In this document: piece by piece, positions 45,665-56,616 of the stretch
How the letters are laid out: each line of letters starts with the position of its first letter
Numbering within the stretch: position 1 is the stretch's first letter
Source: Oasisia sp. SBJ-2009
Lineage: Eukaryota; Annelida; Polychaeta; Sabellida; Siboglinidae
Assembly (NCBI GenBank): GCA_964017155.1
Contig: OZ024861.1
Location: forward strand, 15,699,226-15,763,225
DNA length: 64,000 nt
Direction: 5' to 3'
Program-made: the position numbers and the translations under genes
Notes under the pieces: generated by a model
What the model saw: the letters and a program-made list of their open reading frames with translations, nothing else
What the model was told of the DNA's origin: nothing
The model's database searches: none

Positions 45665-45781
45665 CTTGTGCAACTCTCTTGAGTTCAGCAAAGAATGCAC
45701 CGACTTGGTCACTCTTCGCCAGCTCAACGAGGCTGGATTGGTCTCCCGCTGAGAAGCGCACGCTGACAAGTGGCACGCCAC
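45665..45781 (-). CDS. INPP5B: INPP5B exon 4 (end of PH domain)
   Basis: 117 bp, encoding GVPLVSVRFSAGDQ and SDQVGAFFAELKRVAQ. The latter is an amphipathic helix fitting the closing helix of a PH domain. Phase 1 in and 1 out. Acceptor CTGTAG, donor GTAGGA. Confidence 0.88.
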
Positions 45782-46400
45782 CTACAGCAGAAGCACGGAA
45801 CTAAACCCAAGCAAACTTGTTTTGATGAAATGAACAGTATTCAAACGTACTAAGACCTCCACAGGAACAATATACTCATGGCGTAATACTATATACACAA
45901 TTTCAAAACAACAAAATGCTTAATCTTACAATCATCAGGAAACCAAATCTTAAATGACTATGAATGCTACATTTTATAATTAAGTATGTTATGTTATTGT
46001 ATGTAAATTATAATGTTGGTGACTCAGAAAGGTTGGAAAACTTACCACAGTACTCAAGTAATATTGAGCAACAGAATATGGCTGAATGAATACATTGTCT
46101 GAAGAACCACTGCACGAAATACAGTCAGAAAATTGAACCTGACAATGACGTTTAATGACCCCATGATGACAATAAGCCAGCAAACATCAAGGCATATAAA
46201 GAACATCTGAATACTGCCAACAACTCAGTAATCGCAACATTTTTTAGCAGGATATTAACTTTCACCTACTAAATTCATCCATATGCAGCTATGAATTACA
46301 ACAATAATACTTGCAACTGTGTATAATTTTCATGTTGCTGATTATGTCATATTATTCATTGTGTAATGTGCACTCCACTGAACCAGACTAGGATGTAATT
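45782..46400. other. INPP5B intron 3, part between microexon and exon 4
   Basis: AT-rich intron; no repeat or exon beyond those listed. Confidence 0.45.
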
Positions 46401-46410
46401 CCAAACCAAC

Positions 46411-46437
46411 CTTGTGTTGTAGCGCCAGGTTGCGAAA
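46411..46437 (-). CDS. INPP5B: Possible INPP5B microexon 3a (27 bp, optional)
   Basis: A good acceptor (TTTTACTTTCAG) and a weaker donor (GTTGGT) bound 27 bp. It is symmetric in phase 1, so including or skipping it keeps the frame. It would add VSQPGATTQ within the PH domain loop. There is no homology support; it could be a chance pair of sites or a regulated cassette. Confidence 0.42.
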
Positions 46438-46996
46438 CTGAAAGTAAAATGACAAAATGAATAACTATTAAAAGCAAATAAATGGTATAACAATCAAGAA
46501 ATAAATGCTAAATAAAAAGCAGGATGTACAATTGCTGAGGTGTAATAATAAATGGTCCAAGTGATCTTGAAGTCCTTTGGAGTTTATAGTGAGTTGGTAA
46601 TTATGAATGAAAATAATGTATTTTGGTGAATCATAGTCACTGCTCCCCAGGTCACAGTAATCACCTAATTGACATTCCATTACGATCAGGTTTGGCACGT
46701 TTCCGGGGGAAACTGGTTTTAGACAGGGAAGTTGAAAGAGCCGGGTATTTACTGGGACATATCCGGGAATAAGTCCATAATTTATATTACCCAGTTACCA
46801 CTGGCTAGTTCCTGCAATTATACCTAGACAATTTACAATTTAATTAATATCATATTTCAACTATGTTACTTTCTGAGTATTCAACTTTCAGAATATGTAT
46901 CATGTTAAATGACTGGGAACGCAGTATTAAATGATCATCTTGGCACTGTAGCGCTGAAATGGTTAAGTGATGCTGCGGAACATTTGATGACCTTAC

Positions 46997-47103
46997 CTAT
47001 TTTAAAGACAAATTTAGGGTTGACTTGAAGTGTTGTATGCAGTGTGAGTCCCTCCGTCCCACTAGATGGCGACAGGGTCTTCTTGGTGATGTATATAAAG
47101 AGA
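46997..47103 (-). CDS. INPP5B: INPP5B exon 3 (PH domain)
   Basis: 107 bp, encoding LFIYITKKTL (INPP5B has LFLYTHRRM at the same place) through NPKFVFKI. Phases 2 in and 1 out agree with exons 2 and 4. Acceptor TTGTAG, donor GTAAGG. A 53-bp tandem repeat starts about 50 bases upstream of the acceptor. Confidence 0.87.
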
Positions 47104-47150
47104 CTACAACAGCACAGTGTGATTACATTTCATATCATCTGGCAGTCTCT

Positions 47151-47503
47151 GATACGTTAATCGACAAAATGTTCAGAAGCATACAACTTGATACAAGAGT
47201 ACTGATACGTTAATCGACAAAATGTTCAGAAGCATACAACTTGATACAAGAGTACTGATACGTTAATCGACAAAATGTTCAGAAGCATACAACTTGATAC
47301 AAGAGTACTGATACGTTAATGTACACAATGTTCAGAAGCAGACAACTTGATACAAGAGTACTGATACGTTAATGTACAAAATGTTCAGAAGCATACAACT
47401 TGATACAAGAGTACTGATACGTTAATGTACAAAATGTTCAGAAGCATACCACTTGATACAAGAGTACTGATACGTTAATGTACAAAATGTTCAGAAGCAG
47501 ACA
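47151..47503. repeat. 53-bp minisatellite, about 6.6 copies, INPP5B intron 2
   Basis: The unit contains GATACGTTAATCGACAAAAT and GTTCAGAAGCATACAACTTG, with later copies changed to TTAATGTACAAAAT. It lies about 50 bases upstream of the exon 3 acceptor. Confidence 0.95.
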
Positions 47504-47924
47504 AAAGTACGCTTTTTCTTAGCTCCCCTCCTCAGAGTAAAGTAAAAATTCTGATTGACCACTGTGACAAATACACACTGGTCAACAATAGCAATTAGAC
47601 TACAATAGTTTTAATATTACAGGTCAGAATAGACAAGTCTCTCATTGCATGACTGATGTACCGGGTACTAATGGCACTAACAACATTTAATTAACATACT
47701 GTATTATTATAATTACGCAAAACGTAATCAACGAGTAAAGAAAATACCTCTAATTATATCAACATGTAACTTCCTTCCAATGTCAGGTGTAAACATTTAT
47801 TATTTGGAAATATATAATGGTACCTTTCTGAATATCTAGAGATGAAAATAGATTAGAAAGATGAGTATATTTTTGCTAAAAATATCAAAAACCAGATTAT
47901 GGCAGACCAGGAAGTTGCACCTAC

Positions 47925-48007
47925 CCATGTTCCCCCTGCCCTCCCTCCACCAGGGCTAGCACCCCTTCCTCCCGGTGGGTCTCCCTCAGCAGGAAACACT
48001 GGACACA
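47925..48007 (-). CDS. INPP5B: INPP5B exon 2 (PH domain)
   Basis: 83 bp, phase 0 in and phase 2 out, encoding CVQCFLLRETHREEGVLALV and a GGQGEH turn. This corresponds to the first PH strands of INPP5B. The acceptor TGGTCAG is preceded by GTCCTTGAC ten bases upstream, a U12-type branch site. Donor GTAGGT. Confidence 0.82.
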
Positions 48008-48122
48008 CTGACCACGGTCAAGGACAGAACTACTCTACTGACCGGTAGATGGGCCATGTATGTGACCCACCACGCCAAAATGAGACACCGCTAGATATAT
48101 ATAAACATACATATAGTTATAT

Positions 48123-49131
48123 ATAATTATATTATAATTATATATTAAATTTTCAGATGATACAGCTTTACTCAGTCTGTTGTCTAACGATGAAGTTGGC
48201 CATGGTCCTGTGTTAAACGACTTTGTTGCATGGTGTGATAGATCGTATTTGTGTCTGAACGCAACAAAAACCAAAGACATGTGCATTGATTTTAGGAAAT
48301 ACCCTCCATCCCAATCTGATACTGTCATCCACGATAACAAGGTAGAGGTAGTTGACGAGTATAAATACCTCGGCACAACAATTGACAATAAATTGAAATG
48401 GGACCGCCACTGCAGTGTCACGTACAAGAAATGCCAGCAGCGTCTTTACTGCCTCAGAAAACTTCGATCTTTTAATATTGATAACACCATTTCATCCATG
48501 TTTTACAAATCTTGTATCCAGAGTGTTTTGACATTTTCTTTTATATGTTGGTTTGGGAACGTTAGCCAGAAAGACAAGAATAAATTGCAGCGCGTTGTAA
48601 ATATTAGTAGCAAAATAACCGGCCTCAAACAAACCTCTGTCACTGCTTTGTACGAAAAACAGATACACCCTGTACTCCGTAAAGCTAATAAAAAAATTAA
48701 TGACAGCACAAACATCCTATATAACGAGTACGTCCTTTTGCCCTCGTCCAGAAGGTTCAGAACTATAATATCCAAAACAAATATAAAGCGAGATTCATTC
48801 ATGCCAATGTCAGTACGACTTCTAAATTCTAAACGATAATCCACCTCTGACGTTATGTGTGTAATTGTGTATGTTGTATTTTTATTTTTTTATTTTTTTT
48901 ATTACACAATTACAATTATAACTTTAATTTAAAAATTATATTATAGATTTGTTTTGTATTTTATTATGATTAATGTTCACATACTGTTTTAATAATGATT
49001 TTATTTTTATTTTTATTTCTCTACTCTGTATTTTATATTTAATGATGACGAACGCTGCAACACGAATTTCCCGGTTCGGGACAATAAAGTGTTATTGTAT
49101 TGTATTGTATATAATTACATTATAATTATAT
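48123..49131 (+). mobile_element. 5'-truncated LINE with target-site duplication, INPP5B intron 1
   Basis: 21-bp direct repeats (20 of 21 identical) at 48123-48143 and 49111-49131 flank the insertion. It encodes an uninterrupted C-terminal part of reverse transcriptase from FSDDTALLSLL to the stop at 48837-48839. Next come a roughly 270-bp UTR and a tail of (TTGTA)n. The truncation falls right at the catalytic F/YxDD motif. Orientation is antisense to INPP5B. The intact frame and clear duplication indicate a recent insertion. Confidence 0.93.
48150..48839 (+). pseudogene. LINE ORF2 reverse transcriptase, C-terminal fragment
   Basis: About 230 codons without stop: FSDDTALL (motif C), NATKTKDMCIDFRK, then EYKYLGTTIDNKLKWDRHC (the YLGxxID signature after the palm), a thumb region, and a C-terminal DSFMPMSVRLLNSKR. 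Lacks endonuclease and most of the RT, so non-functional. Confidence 0.92.
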
Positions 49132-49139
49132 ATGTACTT

Positions 49140-49232
49140 ATATATACGTGTATCTATAATACATATTATATGTATATATGTATATAATATATATATATAT
49201 ATATGTATATGTATAGATATACACATTCATAT
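49140..49232. repeat. TA-rich microsatellite
   Basis: Interrupted TATATG/TATA repeats after the LINE. Confidence 0.85.
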
Positions 49233-49476
49233 ATGTCGTTTGTAATTTGATATTCAAATATAGCTCATTCACAGAAATGACGGTATACATTTTATAGTCA
49301 CATTATATCCAGTTATAGCCATTTTTATTTTAAAATAGAATTTAGAGAAAAACTACTTTTTAAAGGGTTTTCCCTTGTTCACCTTAGTTTTCAAGCTGTT
49401 AAAGTTCCGTGTGTTTTTTACTTTGCTGACTGCTAGATGCATTTTTCCAAATACCCATTCGATTGATTGTTACCAT

Positions 49477-49518
49477 TTACCCCCTCCCCTTTACCCCCTC
49501 CCCTTTACCCCCTCCCCT
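49477..49518. repeat. 14-bp tandem repeat TTTACCCCCTCCCC
   Basis: Three copies directly beside the SINE S2 fragment. Confidence 0.85.
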
Positions 49519-49650
49519 GTGTGGGATCTTTAACTGCCCCTGACATAGCCACCAGATAGCAGGGACCACCGGCTTTTAGTGTTTCTTCGGAAAGACACAG
49601 GCACATGTGGGGTGAATGAAATTGCCTATGTTTCAAAACGGCGGTAGTTA
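49515..49650 (-). mobile_element. SINE S2, copy lacking tRNA-like head
   Basis: Shares GTGTGGGATCTTTAACT, GGAAAGACACAGGCACATGT and GGGTGAATGAAATTGC with 17239-17370 but ends before the B box. Confidence 0.78.
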
Positions 49651-51070
49651 TCTGGTGATTTCAAAGCTGCTCATGTTGTTAGTTGCCTGTAACATGCTAA
49701 ACAAGCCATGACAATAAGAAGCAAAATCTAATAATTATATATGGCAATTGTTCGAGACTGACATCATGGTTATTTTTAGATCAGTCAAAAGTCACTATCA
49801 AGTAATTTAATTATAACCCTATATGTGATGACATTGTGAAATGGGTCTGAAATTAGCTATCAAAATTAAGAAAGTGTTACAAGCCTACTGTAAAAAATTA
49901 TCACCATTATTATAACCAGTGGCATAGCTATGGCCCCCAATTCCGGAATATTTGGGGTGTAGGAACCAGGAAACTGAGGACCAATTACTGGCTGCGTGAA
50001 ACACAGAGTGACAAGGTAGACAGGATAGGGTTGCCTGTGTAAGACTTCCCACCTCAGTCCTACCATTCAGCAAAGAAATATATCATTCAAATTCGGGCCA
50101 GATTAAGTTACCTAGAGGAAGAATCCTCCACTTCGGTCGTAGGTGATAAGCATCCAGCAGGGCAAAAGAAATATTATCCTCAATGTGTGCATGATGACTA
50201 ATGGTTATTAATATATCAACACAAGAATGCAAAATAACAATTGCCCTGTTACTACAATCAAGTCAAATGCACACTGTAACAAAATAAATTTATGTAGTAA
50301 TTTTTCCTCTGGGTAATTGGAACTTTGTATCGTGAATTTAGTTTCCACATGTTTTATTTATCTTATTTGTTAACCTATTTATACAGGTAATGTGTATGTG
50401 TATTTATTTATTAATCCTGCATGTATTTGTTCAACTAAATGAAATTGTCATATGTTTACTTATATTTGTAGCTAAGTTCATTATTTTAGTATATTTATTT
50501 AATGACTTTATTTTCCTAATATTAATTTAAAGTATCTTTAACAAACACATCTAAAAGTATGTGAGTTATTTCCACGCATGTTGATGTACGAACGGAAGCT
50601 CTTTTGGCACTCAGTTCTAAATATACGCGAGATGTTGTGCCTTTTGGTTTTTTGCATGTTGACATTTAGCCGTATGGCTGTCTGTAAATCTAACAATGTC
50701 AAAATAAAACATCACTCCCATGTGTAACTCCGCCGTATTGATGCGATGAGATGTATACAATATGCATGCGCAGAATTAAAAAAACAGATGCGTGCAGATC
50801 CTTATGTACATTTAGGCCATGGGTCTAAAGATACGACTCACATGTGCGTAGACACTTCAATAAATGATATGCCTAGTTACACTTGCTTGGACGTGGGAGT
50901 GCCCCTTCCTATGGCTATGCAAAATCATGTCTACTCCACTGAAGTGATTGTAACAATAAACAATGATTTGTGGCAGTCAATTTAAGGTAAGTAAAATAGT
51001 TCATTCAACTTTAGCAATAACATAATAATCCCAGCTTAGAAGTTAGACAAGACCAGAAGTAAAATAAAGG
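49651..51070. other. INPP5B intron 1, unassigned part
   Basis: AT-rich; the plus ORF at 50746-50985 has no recognised domain. Confidence 0.4.
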
Positions 51071-51074
51071 ATAC

Positions 51075-51161
51075 AGATGTGCACTTGTCACCGCGATGCA
51101 GCAACTGTTGAACTTTTTTCTGACACTCCAGTGCCAGTGGTATCGCTGGCGCCGTCGTCAT
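51075..51161 (-). CDS. INPP5B: INPP5B exon 1 (start codon, PH domain N-terminus)
   Basis: ATG at 51159-51161 opens 29 codons ending in VQQLLHRGDKCTS. Joined to exon 2 this lines up with the start of the INPP5B PH domain (short helix, Gly, Cys, then VQ strand). The donor is GTATCCTTT, a U12-type 5' splice site, and the acceptor of exon 2 has a matching U12 branch site. That pairing is the main reason for accepting this exon. Phase 0 at its end fits exon 2. Confidence 0.68.
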
Positions 51162-51300
51162 TGTCGGATCGTTCTAGCGGGCGTCAGCCAATCGCAAACA
51201 AGTTCGTTTCACAAGGAAATAATCCCTTCGATTATGCTAAAACGCATGACCAGTGTCCCGTCACCTAAAAGCGGTAACGCCCACGCGAAGTGAGCAGATA
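51162..51300 (-). promoter_or_regulatory. INPP5B: Putative promoter / 5'UTR of INPP5B
   Basis: The bases upstream of the proposed ATG are CpG-rich compared with the AT-rich surroundings. They contain an inverted CCAAT box (CCAAT on the plus strand at 51188-51192, ATTGG in gene sense). No TATA box is evident. The call rests on composition and position only. Confidence 0.35.
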
Positions 51301-52070
51301 ACCCGGACTTAATGATTTCCTGGTAGACACATGCAATATTTGCCGGGACGCCAGGGCCTAGTGTAGTCGCATTTTAAGTTCATGTTATCATCCTGAACTC
51401 TAATGAGTAACATGATCAAATGCTGAACATACTGGAATGTTTTATTTCTGCTAACCCGCTATACACTCAATTCTGGGGCACCATCGATCGTCCAAACCTT
51501 TTATCGCTCACTGGTATAATATGTTGTTGGATTTAAACTGTCGTTTCGTATTATGTTTGATTATTATATACATCCACATTTATTATGGATCGTTTGTAAT
51601 GTTTTAACTATTCTGTTTCTCTTGTTGCTTTATCCCTGACATTGTGACAGTGATTATGTGATAAATACGAATTGTGCTTGTCAACCGTGTTGACAACGGC
51701 GCCTGACTCTGTCCGCTATGTAAACATTTGACAGAGAGCCAGGTGTCCGATGGTGCAAATGTGGTGTATAGTTTGGATATGACGTAACTTCAAAGATTGT
51801 CTCACGCGCAATGGATACGTGACGATCTGGACTACACGTTGCACATTTGAACACTCAGGTAATATATATTTCAAACATATGGTATCGGTCCGCGGGACCC
51901 TATAATTTATAAGGAAAATTATATAAAGCCTAGATATATCAAGCAGCTGGCTGTCATAACCTGATTAGATTGTGACGTAATTGTTGTTGTATACGAGCCT
52001 TGTATACACCTGCGTAGGCAAATGTTTCGCCCATATCCATGCCCAGGCATTGGTGTAGATCCCGTGATCG
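51301..52070. other. Unassigned sequence upstream of INPP5B
   Basis: No divergent gene seen. Confidence 0.4.
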
Positions 52071-52073
52071 AAG

Positions 52074-52281
52074 CCCAGCAAACACGTAACGTTCCCGTAA
52101 CGTTAGCAGAATAAAGGTTATAATTAGGTTATGCAGTTACATTCCCATATGTAACGTTAATGGAACGTAAAGAAAACTTTCCAAAAAAACCTTAGCAGAA
52201 CGTTGCCGGGTAACGTTATCGTAACATATATAGAAATAACGTTCTGCTAACGTTCTGATAACCTGATTTTGTTAGCTGGGA
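52074..52281. mobile_element. Small inverted-repeat element with AACGTT motifs
   Basis: CCCAGCAAAC at the left is mirrored by GTTAGCTGGG at the right; the interior holds at least seven (T)AACGTT palindromes. A small MITE type. Confidence 0.7.
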
Positions 52282-52726
52282 GGTTCGATGCATAGCCATA
52301 GGGCCTCTGTATTTTGCGGAACGTTCCGCCAGAACTGCCGGAACTCGATGTTTCTGGCTTAAAACACATCTATACGCTTCGTATGAAATTGATACTTTAT
52401 GTATAGTTTAATATTGCTATAATGTAACTCCTCTGCAAGTATGAAGACATAATATCTGGGGATTTCGAGGAGCCTGTAGTTGCTTGCAGGCCCCAAAGAT
52501 CGTGCATTTGCAGGGTTTTTGGGGACTCGCGAGGTGCAGTTCCCTTTCTTCGTCTTCCTTTTCTTCTAATTCTTTTCCTTCTTCTTACAGCCAATATCAG
52601 TGTATTGATATGACAGTTATGCCGTAAGGAAGTTGCGATTAAAAGAGTGTGTAGGGTGGTAATAATAAAAATGGGGTAGGGTAGGTATAGACATCGAAAG
52701 GAGAGGGAGATGTGCAGTGATTAAAA

Positions 52727-53056
52727 AGGCAATTTTTTATATAGGGCAGTATCCAGTCCTCAAGACCGTTCAAAGCGCTTTACACTTTACTTCCCTGACA
52801 GACCTGTTCACTCAGACACCATCTCGGCTTCTCTGGGAAGCATCCAGCCATATGCTACAATTAATGCGCGAAGGCTGCTCGTACACATATCCACCACTGC
52901 CTGTAGCCAGGTACTCATTTATACAGCTGAGTGAACTGGAGCAATGTCGAGTGAAAAAACTTGCCCAAGGTTTTAATACCGCAGCACAGGATTCGAGCCC
53001 GGGTTCTCGCAGTCGAGAGTCCGAAGTTTTACCCCTGAGTCACTGCGCTCTACAAT
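52727..53056 (-). mobile_element. tRNA-derived SINE, family S1, copy D
   Basis: Full-length copy with B box GGCTCGAATCC and A box at the high end; tail at 52735. Confidence 0.9.
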
Positions 53057-53539
53057 TATTAGAGGTAGGCGACAAGCCTGCAATTTGAACAGTGCAGGGA
53101 CTTGCATATGGCCATCACTGCTTCCTGGGGGCAAGCTGGTATGGTCCGCGGGAAGAACGATATGTCTGTGCTGTGTCCTACAGGAGCTAGCTGGTGTGTC
53201 ATAGATATGCAGACCTGTTCTTTCAATCATGGCTCATTATATTTTATAATTTCTGTTCCGCATATATTTTACCATTCTGATTTCGACCTCATTCTCGGCT
53301 GTTCGTTCAGATTCAGGTGTGCCACTTCGAGATCTTACTTAATTAGCAACGCCGTTTTCCACCTTAATTTAAATAAATTACCACGATATATATCTATGAC
53401 GCAAGTAGTGGCGGTGGTATGAATTCAGCCTGTTCGCCTCCGTCTGTAGGCCAGTGTATGAATATGTAATATACATGAATACACAAAACGAATGGTGCAT
53501 AAATGTATAATTGTAACATGATATGATACAATTACACAT

Positions 53540-54165
53540 TTATGCACCATACATATTGTTTAGCATTATTATGCTAAACAACATGCAGCAACCCAAGCAC
53601 AAGCTGCACCATCTCCTAGCTGCCTCCCCCATGACACCTAATTATGCAATCCGTAATGCATGTGTTTACAGTATTCCTCGTTGTAGGACCGAACGTTTTT
53701 GTGACATACAAATTGTACAATTGGCAGTAACGGAACTTTCCTATTCACTTACGAGTACAACATGTTATGGACTGTAGATCTCATTATCTATTTATTCAGT
53801 TGATCTATTTAAATATTTTAATTAGTGTAAATTTTGCTTATTCTGGTTGTATATATCCCATTCATATGTTTAATAATCTACTGTGGTAAATGTTTTAGAT
53901 TTTTTCTGACACTTTAATCAGTCAAAAATTATATAATATAATATAATAGGCGATTTACACTTTATATCCTACTTTATTTGATCGTTTTATAATTTTACCA
54001 GATAATCTCATTAGTAACAATTTCATATGTAGTTATGTATATTTATGCTTATACAGATTTACTAATATACATTACGTAATTGTTTTATCAGTCGTAATGT
54101 TCTTATTGTACATTTCAGCCGCTATGGCTGCCAGAGAATAAACTTTATTATTATTATTATATAGG
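53540..54165 (+). mobile_element. LINE 3' end
   Basis: The plus frame contains YAIRNACVYSIPRCRTERF, typical of the C-terminal end of LINE ORF2 (RNxxxYxIPxxRTxRF), then an AT-rich UTR ending AGAATAAACTTTATTATTAT. Confidence 0.72.
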
Positions 54166-54303
54166 GCCTAATAATCTATATAACTTATATAGACACAATG
54201 CATCATATTAATCTACCCAGCGTAGCAACACACATGGGGATCTGTGCGACCTATCAATTGGATCTCACATTTTTATACAATTCCTGGTAAGAGAAATGAC
54301 CAA

Positions 54304-54405
54304 AATGTGTTAGTGCATAAATCCGGGGGGGGGGGGGATAGGGTCGGTGTGTTAGTGCATATATCGGGGGTCGATGTGTTAGTGCATATATCGGGGGTCG
54401 GCGAC
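54304..54405. repeat. 27-bp tandem repeat with G-run
   Basis: Three copies of a GTGTTAGTGCATATATCGGG unit; the first carries a run of about 12 G. Confidence 0.88.
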
Positions 54406-54855
54406 CTTGTTATTGCCTCAGATGCTTGGCGCGGTCTTCATTATTTCCGGTCTGTACTTGGATCTCTCCAGACGCCTGCAGTGCATGGCCGCTCCATCGA
54501 TCTACCTGCAAACTGCCAATTCCACCAGCGGCCGTCTGCGCTGGATCGGTTACACAGCGTCTTTAGTTCGAGCTCCCGTCTGTCACAACTTGTAATTATT
54601 GTCTCGCCGTCTCCATTTCGTTCCCAGAAAACAGGTTCTGTTTCCAGCGTGATGAAACTGCATAGGCGTCTCTGGCAAATCATCGGGCATCGTTTCTCAA
54701 AGGGTCGATGCTTTCCTTTGACCCCTATTGAACTGTCAGGAAAGAGATGACAGAACACTGCTGGAGGCAACTAGAACTAGAATTATAGGTCATCTGTTTG
54801 GGGGAAGATGTGCTTACGACGTGAGAACCGGGGTGGGGGTTGCGAGGGGCTACAC

Positions 54856-55262
54856 CCTTCGCAAGAAGGATATTGATATACTAGAAAGAGTACAAAGGAG
54901 AACAACCGAAATGACACAAAAACTCTGGAATATTAGTTATGAAATGCGTCTAAAAGAATGTGGAGTAACAGCACTAGAAACCAGGAGACTGAGAGGAGAT
55001 CAGATAGAAGTGTTTAATATATTGAATGGGTATGATAATATTGACAGAAATTTTGTTTCCTCGGTTAAGGAAGAGAGAAGCACTAGAGGACATGGAATTA
55101 CATTAGCAAAAATCTGTATACAGTAGATATTAGAAAATTCTCATTTTCACAAAGAACAGTAAATGAATGGAATATATTATCAGCTGTTTGTGTAGATGCT
55201 AGTAGTGTTAATATGTTTAAAAATAAAATCGAAATATACCTAAGAAGGACGAGGTACAATTA
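54856..55262 (+). mobile_element. LINE (family L3) C-terminal fragment
   Basis: Reads KKDIDILERVQRRTTEM, ALETRRLRGDQIEVFNILNG, then after a frameshift RKFSFSQRTVNEWNILSA: the standard end of a non-LTR ORF2. The 3' end runs straight into a TAGA/CAGA microsatellite. Confidence 0.9.
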
Positions 55263-55295
55263 GATAGATAGATAGACAGACAGATATATAGATAG

Positions 55296-55362
<67 letters not shown>

Positions 55363-55370
55363 TAGATAGT
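55263..55370. repeat. (TAGA)n / (CAGA)n microsatellite at LINE tail
   Basis: GATA and GACA units directly downstream of the LINE stop codon. Confidence 0.95.
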
Positions 55371-55432
55371 GGCTGTGATGTCTTGCACTGGCTGTAATGT
55401 CTTACAGTGGCTGTAATGTCTTATAGTCGTTG
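55369..55432. repeat. 20-bp tandem repeat GTGGCTGTAATGTCTTACA
   Basis: Three imperfect copies. Confidence 0.75.
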
Positions 55433-56610
55433 TGTGTATATCTACTGTGGCACTTATTTGTTTTCAAACAATTCGTACAGTAATAATATAACTACCATTT
55501 TGGTTTTACGTGGGTAAAATTATTGCTAATTTCGTCTGCCTTCGTCCTTGATTAATTTGGCTTTACCTAGAAAAAACTGATGTTGATTTCGTCTTCTTGC
55601 GGTCCTGATTAATCCATATGTTACATACCAGATTAACATTTCTAAGAATCTTCTGACCAATGACCTATTATTAGATTATTCAGCCTCGGTTACCGGGAAA
55701 GAAGCAATAAAATACATACATTCACTTTATTATAAAAACACAACAAAACGGAAATGAGCAAGTTTAGTGTAGATGGAATGAGTACAGAGTGTACCGTAAC
55801 TCTGGACTCGTACAAAAAAACAATGAATATGGCTGTACACATGTTTTTATTCACAGAACGCGCTCAGTGTGTCTGCCTTTGTTCCTGATAAATAAATCCA
55901 GGCGAAATATCCAGTCAACACGCACACAGCGAATTATGTAACGATTTATGATGGTAGCCTTAGCTATGACAGGGTATGTAGAATGCACGAACGTGGGATC
56001 TTCTTAATAGTTTACGTTTAATCGATTTAGAGAGGCAGCGTATTAGCTTCTTAGACTGTTTTTATATTATCACATGTAAATTGTTCATACGCGTTTTTTT
56101 ATAGTAATGATATTACAATACTTGGGCGTAGTAACAAATAAACATTTTAGCGTTTCAGCGCGTTTCATCGCGTTAGAGAGATGACATTTTCGTATTATAC
56201 TAAATCGGCGTTGCGCGATTTCATAACTTTTGACGTTTCAGTGTATGTGTCAATACAAGGTCTTTTAGTGAGCCAAAAGATAGAAATCCAATGCCGTGAG
56301 ATCTGGACATCTCTACGAATCAATTATTTGTCCTATGATTCAAGCTTTACGGGACACCCTGTGCAATGGCATTATTATAAAATGTAAACTAAGTATAACA
56401 TAATTATGTACAGAAGTTAGCAGAGAGATCAAATAAATTAGGGTTCAATTGTTAAGATCTGTTCAACGTGACCATCTGGTCTAGAGTGATTCTTCTTCTT
56501 CCAATAGACCAACTAAATTCAAAATGTAAAAACTCGCTGTTGGTATAGAAATGGAATAGATGCGCATCGAAATTTGGTGTAGAATTCAAGAGTTAAAAGT
56601 AAATAGTTCA
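55433..56610. other. Unassigned sequence
   Basis: AT-rich. An imperfect duplication around GATTTCGTCT...GATTAATC at 55520-55615 is the only structure noted. Confidence 0.4.
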
Positions 56611-56616
56611 AGATAG

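Larger units (their letters stand above)
21580..51161 (-). other. INPP5B: Gene: inositol polyphosphate 5-phosphatase, INPP5B/OCRL family (24 exons placed)
   Basis: The family removes the 5-phosphate of PI(4,5)P2 and related phosphoinositides on endosomes, Golgi and clathrin-coated membranes. I assembled 24 exons by eye; every junction has GT-AG borders and matching phase, giving 2647 coding nt (about 882 residues) before the unfound C-terminus. Human INPP5B and OCRL are about 990 and 900 residues. Order: PH domain (about 10-130), linker with NPF and DPF motifs (about 165-175), 5-phosphatase (about 275-570), ASH (about 570-735), RhoGAP-like (about 735 to the end). Catalytic signatures are present: [38 protein letters not shown] and SDHKPV, so the enzyme should be active. 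Sequence near the active site resembles INPP5B ([16 protein letters not shown]), while the LIDL motif is OCRL-like, as expected of a single invertebrate gene predating the vertebrate split. Assignment to the family is certain; the exact paralogue name is inference. Confidence 0.96.
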
